64,000 nucleotides of DNA, from the NCBI RefSeq assembly GCF_032854445.1, contig NC_088304.1:13529704-13593703 (forward strand), read 5' to 3'. Position 1 is the stretch's first letter, and each line of letters opens with the position of its first letter. Below, in pieces: positions 49,901 through 61,900 of the stretch. A program made the position numbers and the translations under genes. The stretch is from Liolophura sinensis. Its lineage: Eukaryota > Mollusca > Polyplacophora > Chitonida > Chitonidae. A model generated the notes under the pieces. The model was not told where the DNA came from, ran no database searches, and worked only from the letters and a program-made list of their open reading frames with translations.

Positions 49901-52900
49901 TCCCTCACCAATGCGATCGCTGTGAGTTCAAGTCCAGCTCATGCTGGCTTCCTCTCCGGCAGTACATGGGAATGTCTGCCATCAACCTGTGAATGATGGT
50001 GGCTTTCCCCCAGGCTCTGCCCGCTTTCCTTCCACCATAATGCTGGCCGCCATCGTATAAGTGAAATATTCTTGAGTACAGCGTAAAACACCAATCAAAT
50101 AAATAAATAAATATATACAAAACTTTATATTACCAGTGAACAGAGTCTTTCTTTTAAATTTAAAGTTGCATTTAGAAGTTGATTATAAATCATTACTTGA
50201 AGGCTTTATGTGGATTGCATATTGGTAAATTGGGGATTTGATAAATATCTGGGTACTTTTGCACAAAGCGATTCTAGGCTAGGTTAGTTCTGACTACATC
50301 TACCATGGCAACATATGTTTTTAACGTGTTGCCATGGAGATTACGATTAACTTAACCTACGATCACTTTGTGTAAGAGGCCCCTGCAGTGAAATGTTCCA
50401 TTACAAATAAACCAAAAACTGTTTTCCATGCAATGCCTGGAAATAATAATTTTTGTCTCTCGGCTTCATTTCTAATTGGGTATTATTGTGTTGACAGACG
50501 ACTTTGTCGGAGGAAGAGTTAACAGGCCAGGTTCAAAGTTTGCGTGACCAGCTGTCGTCACGTCGCACCTCGATGCACGACCACATCCATCAGCTGGAGG
50601 TACTCCAGGACGAGGTCAGTCATTCCTCATTACAACCTTCAAAACAATCGTAAGCTTATCACTTGAGTAAAATCATCGTTTGGAAGAAAAACTTGAAAAG
50701 CAAAGCAATGTATATCAGAGAACCTTTCCCCCCACTCATCTTTGAAAAAAGTCTTTTGCAGAGAGTCGAACACATTTGACAAAAGTCACAAAAGATGTAT
50801 TTGACCTTAAAATTTGCCGAAAAATCCTTTGGTTATTATATCTCACTTTTGATGCTGAAACATATTTATCCCAGTGGGATATTGCCGCTATTGCTCTAAA
50901 ACAGTTTAGAACATTTTTTTAAGATCAATAGAACCCTAAAGATTCTGGTAAAATGAATAACTTTACAATCATGCCCTGATAGCCTCTACGATTTCAGATT
51001 TTCAATGGAGATTTGCATTTAAAGGCAGAAGAGCTCTGGAAATTAAAAAAATAGATAGATTTTCCAGAGAAAAAACATTTAACGAGGGTCATTTTTGGTT
51101 GATGCGTAGGGTAAAATGAAATACACATAGTTTTAAAGATGGCTGTGCATGAGTACGGTGTGAATTCCAGTGGAATAAACAGATAAATAAATTTGGCTGA
51201 TAGGCGATCCAACATGCTGATCCATGTAACCTGAAACCTTCTGTTCCTCAGGACTGGCCCCAATAGCACAGTTGGTAGAGCGCCTGCTTCGGATCCAGGG
51301 TCAATCCTGGGCCGAGTCACACCTAAGACGTTAAAAGAGGAAGTTGTAACTTCCTCTCTTGGCGTTCAGCATGAAGGGGATAGTGCAATGACTGGTTGAC
51401 CCGTGTCAGTATAAAGGCTTAGGCGGGGAGGCTTACTTTCCTTCGGTAAGGCGTCTCAGTGAAGCAGCACTAGATAAAAGAGTGATGGAAATCCGTCCTG
51501 CAACAAGGAGGCACATCACATACACCCCAAGGACTCCCTCGTCATCATATGACTGAAAAATTGTTAAGTACGACGTTAAGCCCCAAGCACTCACTCACTC
51601 ACTCACTGTTCTCCTGCAGTATGAATTAAAAGGTGAATCAAACCAAACATACCATGAAACATTGAAAGCAAACAAAACGGGGTATCAATCAATGTTTTTT
51701 TTTCTTTATTGTGTTTCTCTTTGTTTACAACAGGAATTGTACATATAAGATAAAGCGCCCACACCTGGAAAGGTATTTAACAGTGATTATAGCATCTGGC
51801 ATTTGCATATGTTAAAAAAACCAGTGTGTCTATATAGCATGGTACATACGGCATGATATTTTGTGTCAACATATTTCCCTGTATCAGTGGCATGAAGAAG
51901 CTAAAAGAAACTGCATGGAGATCTTAAAGGAGAAGACAAACATAAAAGTGATGAAAACTTCATATCAAATGTAAATTTTGTGAATATGGTTGATCAATTT
52001 TATTCAAGTTTCTTTAGCAAATAAAGAGGACATTTATGGTATTTATTTCGAAAGATCATCACCTATGGTTTCATCATCGAAGTGAAAAATTAAAACTGAA
52101 ATCAAATATATAAATAAGTAAATAAATTTCTGACAACCTGAACATAACTGTTCGTTAGCATTAGTATATACATGTATATATGAATGATTTTATCCTCAAA
52201 AGATTACAAATCTAAAAGATGACATAAATTCTGAATGAGAGTCTGTGTGTCAAGCATGCATTTACCAGTTGACACTGACTTCTTGTGCCTGTGCCAAGCA
52301 AATATTAAAATGTCAAGCACGCATTTACCAGTCATGATGACACTGACTTCTTGTGCCTGTACCAAGCAAATGTTAAAATGTCAAGCACGCATTTACCAGT
52401 CATGATGACACTGACTACTTGTGCCTGTACCAAGCAAATATTAAAATGTCAAGCACGCATTTACCAGTCATGATGACACTGACTTCTTGTGCCTGTACCA
52501 AGCAAATGTTAAAATGTCAAGCATGCATTTACACTGACATCTTGTGCCTGTACAAAATAGAACTGAAATTTAGCAGTGTTAAAATTCTAAAGCATGCATT
52601 TACCAGTCCCGATGGCACTGACTTCTTGTGCCTATACAAACCAGAACTGAAATTTGTCATTGTTAAAATGTCAGAGCATGCATGCAAACCAGTATTGAAT
52701 GTACTGGTTTGCAAACCAATACCAGGTTGCAATGCAAGATGTTAAAGCACGCATTTACCAGTCATGATAACACTGACTTCTTATACTGGTACAAACCACT
52801 ACTGAAATTAAGCAACACAAACTTTTTAAAAACACATTTACCAGTCATGATGACTCTGACCTACAGTGTACTTGTGCCTGCAAACAAAACCAATATTTAT

Positions 52901-55900
52901 CGCCGTTAAGACATTAAAGTATGCATGGTAATACTTATGCATGGTAAAGCCTTGTGCTGGTTTCCTTTATATAACACAAAAATTTTGTTTATATAATATA
53001 AACAAAATTGTTCTGTATGTATATGTGTATTTTCATTTGAATTACTCAAAGTAATAATTTTGCAGGTTTTTTATATTAAAAAGGATTGATCATTAACCTT
53101 TGTGCTGGCTATATTTCATAGGATGTCATTTATATCGGTTTCTGCCTGGCCTGTCTTGGGACTGATATTGCACTTTAAGAGCTGAATAATATCCCTCCAC
53201 AGGTTTATTTCAAACACAAGCTCTGCACATTCAGGATGTATTCTGTTAGCACGTGACTGCCATTGTAGGGCAGTGGGGTTGAAACAAGTTTGCTGTCGGC
53301 CTTTAGCATTTGCGATTAAGACAGGCTGTGGAGTTTGCTTCTGGCTTTTACCTGTGTACAAAGTCAGGCTGTGAGTTCTGTGTAATGCTGGTGGTCAACA
53401 TGAACACGGATTTACAGCTTATCCGCGGATTTACAGCTTATCCACATTTTATCTCTTTGAACTGGTGAAATATAAGGCCTGCTGTAGTTTTAAAGCTATG
53501 TGTGTAGCTGATTGTTGTTTAATGCCTCAAAACACTCAAGAATTGTTCACCTTAATACACCATGATGGTAAGTTCTATGGGTGGAGGAAAATGGTGTGCC
53601 GGGAATAATTAAACCACCGTCCTTTGGCTAGTTACTTAAGAAGATGTTGTGTAGAAATTTGCACACCATTTTGGTGGAAGACAAGCGGTCATCACAAAAT
53701 GTTAGGCACCTCCTCTTTATATGGTAACATATAAAAACAGGTGGGGTATTTAACCTGTTGTCTAATCTAATTGATTAGAACGAGATGCCCTTGGAGTGTG
53801 ACAAGGTGGGAAATTTCTCATACATGTAACCATTCTGAGCTTTGGCTCAGAATTAGTTCTTCACTGATTCACTCCTGTTATCACAGGATGACGAGTCTGT
53901 GTCCATGTGACAAGACAGCGCTTTATGACTTAACATTTCAAAAGTTTCAACTGATGATTTATTGTTACATTTGTCTAAGATACTTTTTGCAGAAGTTTTT
54001 TTAAGTTTATATACTCGATCAAGTAGGCCTTTGGAACAGCTGCCCCAAAAAGGGACAGCATACATTAAATGAGGAAGGACGTGACTGTTATAAAATAATA
54101 GCGTTCTTTTAAAGGGAAGAGAAGACTTCTGCTTCCTCAGCATTGACACTAGCTTAGACACAGTACTGCACACTGAGTCAACGTGACTCAGTGTGCAGAA
54201 AGCGTACGGTCTATATGCGGGCCAAGATGCTTCATATTTGGTACATTTTCAATCGTCTGGCCATTGACCGTGACAGTTCTCACAAACTACTACTACTCTA
54301 CATTCTTGTATATAAGAGAGACAAACAAAAATGAAGTAAGCGTCATTAGGTAGATTATACAAAACTGTATGTAAATTTAAAATACGTTTTTCAACGTGGC
54401 ACCTCTGTGAGAAGAGTTATAATGGATGTCCCAGAAAACACACTCCCCGGCTCTCACTCTTTGTTGGGCCGTAATAAGGTGATAATAAGCAGTTGAAAGC
54501 ACCCTTGTGACTGTTTGTGCAGTCTTGCATGTGTTGAATACCGCTTGTCTGTTCACGTCTGTATGTCACACGTGGGAATGTGCATCAAGAACTTGCCAAT
54601 AGGCGGTGGTTTTACTCTCATTACTTCAGATTTTTTCACCCATAAAGCGCATCACCATCATATATAAAGTGAAAAATTCTTGAGTACGGCATGATTCAAC
54701 AAATAAACAATTAACAATCCATTTGTTTTTTAAGGCTGACCTATAATTGTGTGTTTTCTTGGCACTTGCAGATTAACTTGTTGACGGGTCGCACCCAGGA
54801 ACTGGAGCGTCGCCTGGCAGTGGTCACGGAGGAGCGCGATTCTCTGGCCTGCAGTCTAGAGGAATGTCAGGACCGTATTCTTATGCTCGGCAAACAAAAC
54901 CATGAGCAAGAAAACCAGGTAATCTTGGGAAAATGTCTAAAATTTTTCACAGAAAAACAGTAAAACATTGAACATATTGTTTCATTTTTGAAGAACATAT
55001 TGCTATATTTTTTAATTTTTACCAGGATTTACAGACCTTGCACTTGTTCCTTTTTATATATAGATGTATATATCTAAATTGGAAAGTGGTTGTGGAGGGG
55101 AGGGAGGGGGCAGCACAGGATTAGTCTCAGATTAATGTCAGTGAAGTAAGCTCCCAGTTCTCGGTTCGACATTCACACGTGAGCTAAGCTCCCAATTCTC
55201 GGTTCGACATTCACACGTGAGCTAAGCTTCAAGTTCTCGGTTCGACATTCACACGTGAGCTAAGCTCCCAGTTCTCGGTTCGACATTCACACGTGAGCTA
55301 AGCTTCAAGTTCTGGGTTCGACATTCACATGTGAGCTAAACTCCCAGTTCTGGGTTCGACATTCACATGTGAGCTAAGCTCCCAGTTCTGGGTGCGTCAT
55401 TCACACGTGAGCTAATCTCCCAGTTCTCGGTTCGACATTCACACGTGAGCTAAGCTCCCAGTTCTGGGTTCGATATTCACACGTGAGCTAAGCTCCCAGT
55501 TCTGGGTTCGACATTCACACGTGAGCTAAGCTCCCAGTTCTGGGTTCGACCTTCACAAGTGAGCTAAGCTCCCAGTTCTGGGTTCGACATTCACACGTCA
55601 GCTAAGCTCCCAGTTCTGGGTTCGACATTCACACGTGAGCTAAGCTCCCAGTTCTGGGTTCGACATTCACACGTGAGCTAAGCTCCCAGTTCTGGGTTCG
55701 ACATTCACACGTCAGCTAAGCTCCCAGTTCTGGGTTCGACATTCACACGTCAGCTAAGCTCCCAGTTCTGGGTTCGACATTCACACGTGAGCTAAGCTCC
55801 CAGTTCTGGGTTCGACATTCACACGTGAGCTAAGCTTCAAGTTCTGGGTTCGACATTCACACGTCAGCTAAGCTCCCAGTTCTGGGTTCGACATTCACAC

Positions 55901-58900
55901 GTGAGCTAAACTCCCAGTTCTGGGTTCGACATTCACATGTGAGCTAAGCTCCCAGTTCTCAGTTCGACATTCACACGTCAGCTAAGCTCCCAGTTCTGGA
56001 TTCGACATTCACACGTGAGCTAAGCTCCCAGTTCTGGGTTCGACATTCAAATGTAAGCTAAGCTCCCATTTCTGGGCTCAACATTCAGATGTGAGCTAAG
56101 CTCCCAGTTCTGGGTTCGACATTCACATGTGAACTAAGCGCCTAGTTCCCAGTTCCTGTTTTGAATGTCGAGCTGGGAACTGGGAGCTATCTTCAAATAT
56201 TTTTTGTAATATTCTGCTCTTAACATTGCACATAGAGGTATCAAACGTGGTACATGTATGCTTTAAGACATGCCACACCTGATGGTACCAGTAATTCTAA
56301 ATTACTGCATATGCACCCCCTAGCGTGGTAACTTGGAACTACTGGTACCATTACATGCGGCATACTTTGAAGTGTACATGTACCACATTTGGTACCCCTT
56401 GGTGCAATATTAAGAGCAGAATATTACATTAAATATTTGAAGTTAGCTCCCAGTTCCCAGTTCAATATTCAGTATTGAATATCAAATCAGGAAATGGTAA
56501 TTGGGAGGTAAGTTCACATCTGAATGTCGAACCGGTAACTGAGAGCTAACTTCAGTGATGTCTTGAATTAGGCAAGGGTCTAGAGGCCTACCATACCAAA
56601 ATGCCTGCTCTCTTGAAACACTGGGCACGTAGTGAAAATTAAATTGAATTTGAGTTTTGGTCTTATAATTTACCATTTATGAATTCCTTTGGCATATAGT
56701 TATACAGATTCCTTTGGCATATAGCTATACAGATTCCTTTGGCGTATAGTTATACAGATTCCTTTGGCATATAGTTATACAGATTCCTTTGGTGTATAGT
56801 TATACAGATTCCTTTGGCATATAGTTATACAGATTCCTTTGGCGTATAGTTATACAGATTCCTTTGGCGTATAGTTATACAAATTACTCTGGCTTATAAT
56901 TTACCATTTATGAAGGTGTACTGTGGTGCCGTGTGAGATATTCACTCTCAAACTTTGCTGTGCTCTCATTTTAACAGCGTTTCACAAAATTGTCATCAGA
57001 CAAAAACAACAATAATGTTGCAAGTATTTTTCTTACCTTATATAGCTAATCCTATAAAACAAATAACAAATCCTGTAAAAACAAGTAACAGTGTTATTTA
57101 TTGTTATTCGTGTTTTGTTTTTTTTTTCTTTGTTTTTTACATCATGGTTAATGTAATAACAACTTTAATGTTTTCATTCATTGTATCTTTTTGTTTTAAT
57201 TTCAACATTCTAATATTAAGTAACACTGAAAAACATTGTTCACATACTTCAGCTTTCCTTTATTTTATATCTTGAAATCCTTCCCATTTGAACAGACAGT
57301 ATACGTACAATATACAGTTTGTGAATTGCTTTAAAACTCATTTTATATAGCTTACATTGACAGGTTAAAGAAAGTCAAGAATCAAACTTTTCATTTTTCT
57401 TCTGTTAAAGGATATGTGATATGCTTTGGTTTTATTTCTTTAAGTGCAGATTATCATGTGTGATGATATACAACAATACAAACAAATTTTTCATCTTTCA
57501 CTTTGGGGCTAAAAATGGTGTAAAAGTAGAGTTTTCTTAAGGCCCCGGCTGTCAGTCTGGAAATTAAGTAGCTTGCAGAGGTGACGTCAGCGATGATCCC
57601 TGTTTAAAAAGAACTGTGGCAAACACACCGTGGGGTCTGGCCGAATGGGGGTGGGGGTGTGAGGAACAGACTGAATGGGGGCGGGTGCAGGGGAGTGGAG
57701 GGGGCGCTAATTGGCCCAAAGAAGCCATGCTGCATCGGTGTACATGTCACCCTGCCCACACTGTAGTGACACGATTCACCAGGCTCAGGGCACTTTTGGG
57801 GTGTTCACCGAGTGCGGAGCAAGATCAATGATGAAGTAATTTCTGAAGAATCCAACCGTTGATGGAAAATATGCACTATATAGAAGGGTATCAAAATACC
57901 ACCAAAATGAAATTTTTTAAACAAAAATTCTGGGGCATGATTTTCTTCACTTAGCATAGAAACACAATCTTTGTTTTATAGTTCCTTTTCATGTATCCTT
58001 TAACATACTAACTTGGTTATTAAAAGATCATTATTATTATTGTTATTATTATATTTATTTATTTATTTTATTGATGTTTTACGCCATACTCAAGAATATT
58101 TCACTTTTACGACGGTGACCAGCATATATGGTGGGTGGAAACTGGGCACAGCCCGGGGAAATCCACAACCATCCGCAGGTTGCTGGCAGACCTTCCCACT
58201 TACGGCCGGAGAGGAAGCCAGCATGAGCTGGACATATATTATTATTATATAGTATACTATAGGCCTACAATGGATATACATGTTTAGAGTAGAATGTAAA
58301 ATGACTTTTCTGGAATGATTTTAATGTTCTTCCTAAAGATCCAGCCCAGCTTGTTTTCTTGCATGAGTTTCTCAGACATTGGCTTGGTGTTATTTCCAGT
58401 GGAAAAAAATACATAGACATGTATATGTTCTTCAAAGAAATTTTACTTAAAAATAACAAACTTTTCTTGTAACTGAAAACAGATACGATTAAAGGGGCGA
58501 GATATTGAAGAGCTTCGTGCCACAAACGCGCAACTTGAGGACCAGGTGGAGAATATCTCTAACAGACTTGCTCCAGTGGATTTCAACCAATCCCAAAACT
58601 TATTCAGTGAACTCTCCCAGCTGTCGGACTCACCGGATGTTGACATGGGCAGCAAATCCCCACTGGTAAGGAGATATTGTCAAAATTCACTGAAGAAAAG
58701 TATAAACAGTTGAAATATTTAATGTTATGAAAACGTAGCATATGTGGGCTGACTTATGCACCAATATGCCATAAAAGAAGCAAAATGACTAATGTGTGGT
58801 CACATGGGCACCCTGATTCTTCAGCCTTTTTTAACCACCATTGTGACCAATATTTTGAAACATTCTGAGAGAACTATGGGGTGTAGAGAAATAATCTGCA

Positions 58901-61900
58901 CAGTTTCATGAAGCTTGCATGTGTAGTGACGCAAACAAATCATATTTGGTCTCATTTTGATCATACTTGTATGCATAAATTTCTCTGAAAAAGTGGTTTA
59001 GAAAAGATTACAGCAGTAATCAGTAATTCACACCAAGATCAAGAACGAAATTATTTTAAAAATGGCAATATTGTGAGTAGCGGAATGACTTCTGATTGTA
59101 TTTTACAAATAAATTAATGGCTATTTTAATTTTTTTGCCTTTATATCATCTACTTAAATTATCTCCAAATGAATTTATAGCACATTTATGGCAAGAGTAG
59201 TGTTAAAGAGATAGGATTTATGAAATTTTACTAATTGTTCAAAGAAACGAGTACACGATGGAAACTGTCAATGACGTGACAATAGCACATTGGCAGGAGT
59301 GTTTAGGTCTTCAAACAGTTGGTGAAGTCAACAAAACACTTGTGTTGAAAGTTTGAACTGCTTGTGTTTACTAACTGCGCATGTCGGTCTGTAAACTTCT
59401 GACCATACCACTGCGTCCAGCCACACAACCGCTTTGCATCATAGTTAGCAAAATGTGTAGTTTGTATTCCACCAGAGCAGAAGTCAAACGAGTCAAATTG
59501 CTTTGAAATCATTGTGTTATTCAGCCGCATGCTCTGTTCGAGACTGACTGGATGAATGAAGAGGAGATCGAGTGTGATGACAGCTTCACCATGGCAACCA
59601 TGTCTAACTCCTCCCACGAATCGGAGTTTATGAATTTCAATAACTCGCCTTCAGCAGAGCACGAGGTTTGTGAAACATCCTTTTTGCCAGCGCGCCATAA
59701 TGAGATACCTCTTTCAAGGGATATCTTCGCAGCGAGACAAACCAGGGATTATTTTGTTTGAGTGAAGTTTCCTGGGGCCTGTTTCACAAAAAATCTAAAG
59801 GCTAAGCTTAGATGATTAATTCAGTTAGTCAACTAGCAACTTTGTTAAACATGTTTCACAGAGAAAATATCTGGCTATCAACTAAAGCTTTTTGTATTAG
59901 ATTTTTGAAAGAGCGCCCAAAATCCCAAGTCTTGTCTGAAGGTGGTGAGAGTGAAACAAATTCAGCTTTAAAAGTGTTTAAGAGTCTCATTTTTCAAAGT
60001 TCATTTTTTGCATTGGTGAAAAATAGGAATTTATTCAGCAAATGAAGATTTTCTTAAAATTTTCAAGTCACCAAAATGCATCCATTGTTGTTTTGCTTTG
60101 ACTGTCTATTGTGAGAGTGATTGCCTTTCATTCTCTGAAATGAGCCCAAGGGACAGTGACTTGCTAAACCTGTGGAACCCATGTGGCTATATGAAAGCAT
60201 GGTTGTGTTGAGCATTCACACATAATTCAGCCGAATTCAGGCATTTTGTTTGAGTCACCTACGTGACACCTGAAACTGTACACAGATTTAGTCATGGTTT
60301 CATGTCAAAATCTTAAAAATAAGCATAAATTAGGCAAAACTGGCCATTAGCTTTTGTTTATCCCATGCAAGATGTGTTTTGCACATGAGTAGTGCTGCAG
60401 ACCATTCGACAGCTATCTGGCTTATAGTGTCTTCAGAATGGTATTCCAGTGACGCAGCATGTACTGACCACCATCAAGATATTACTGAAATATTTTGGTA
60501 AAATCAGTGTTGCGCCTCTAACAAACAAACAAACAAGCAAACAAACTGTTAATTACAATATGGCTACAATACTGTTAAAGTGGCCCCATCAAACCATCAT
60601 CAAGCCATAATAATTTAGAAACTTCTGACACTTCTCAAACTTGTTTGAATTTGGTTTGCCCTTAATACAGTTGCGTAAGGAGTTGTTGGAGGCATATCGT
60701 CAGCTGCAAGAATTGTGTCGAAATTTGAAATCCAGAGAAACGGGAGAAAGTGAGGAAAGAGAGGAGGTTCACATGGTACAGGCTGGACAGTTGATGGTAG
60801 TCATTCGACAGCTAAGGGAGATAATCCAGTCTAGCTTTAATCAAGTAAGTATGTTTGGTAGATTGATACTCGTGTAGTTACACTTGTGTCCTCTAAGCCA
60901 CAGTGAAATGCATAGTTTGTTGTAATGTGTAGCATGGTAAATAAATGACTTGTGATAAGGTCCTCTTCGGTGGTGGTAGATCCAGGATCAATCCTGGGTC
61001 GTGTCACACATAAGACCTTAAAAGAGGAAGTTACTTCCTCACATGGCCTTCAGCATTAAGGGGATAGTGCAAAGACTGGTTGACCAGTATCAGTATAATG
61101 GCTCGGGTGGGGCGACTCACTTGCCTTCGGTAAGGCATCTCAGTGAAGCAGCACTAGATAAAAGAGCCATGGAAATCCGTCCTGCAACAAGGAGGCACAT
61201 TACATGTACATGTATTGTAAGGACTCCTTTGTCGTCATATGACTGAAAAATAGCTAAGTACGACATTTAATCCTAAGCACTCAGTCACTATGGGTAAGGT
61301 TTCTTAGAATTCACTATGTAGTGTCACCAGTCAGTTTTCTCATGATAGAATGACTGAACCTAGTAATCACAAGCTCAGATAAGGGCGACGTTTCCAATGA
61401 CATTATTTAGGAAACTGTGTTCAAATAAATGCTGGGATTAAGGCATGCCAGTTTAACATGAAACATGCAAGGGTCATTGAATGTTTTCAGCTTGGGGCGT
61501 AGGAGAGTTGATTATCCAAGCTCAGATGGTGAGGGCTTTGCTAACCGACTAAGTTTTACATTTTGAAACGTGTGGGAAACGTGTGGAAAACAAGGCCTGG
61601 ACTTCATTCTAATGGGGAAAAATCATATTTCAGCTCTACAAGTAATATTTTATGACATTTATTTGCCTGTATAAATAACTGTTCATTTTTCTTTGCAGAA
61701 CAATGAAACAGGTGGCCCTCTGGTGGAAGAAATGAAAACTAAGATGGGAGAACTGCAAACAGCATACTCTTCCAGCCAGAAAGAAGTGGTGAAGCTGACA
61801 ACAGAGGTTCAGATGAAAGACGAAGATCTGAAACAAAGAACCAACCAGCTGGAAGAATTCTTAGCAGATGTAAGATATTGCATATCCTTTGTGTAATTGC

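Larger units (their letters stand above)
44933..50497. other. BICDL1 intron 2
   Basis: Contains SINE pieces at 44975, 47655, 48672 and 49847, A/T-rich runs near 46.2 kb, the 88-bp array and a hairpin element at 50262-50373. No exon signal. Confidence 0.65.
50615..54771. other. BICDL1 intron 3
   Basis: Contains a tRNA-headed SINE at 51249-51606, the 68-bp array at 52.2-52.9 kb, a non-LTR retrotransposon fragment on the minus strand and a diverged SINE at 54540. Confidence 0.65.
54919..58482. other. BICDL1 intron 4
   Basis: Contains the 38-bp satellite, the long hairpin element, the 26-bp array, a dispersed repeat at 57845-58015 and an inverted SINE at 58045. Confidence 0.65.

Noticed and set aside
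53771-54004. 77-codon plus frame
   Set aside because: Antisense shadow of the retrotransposon fragment on the minus strand.
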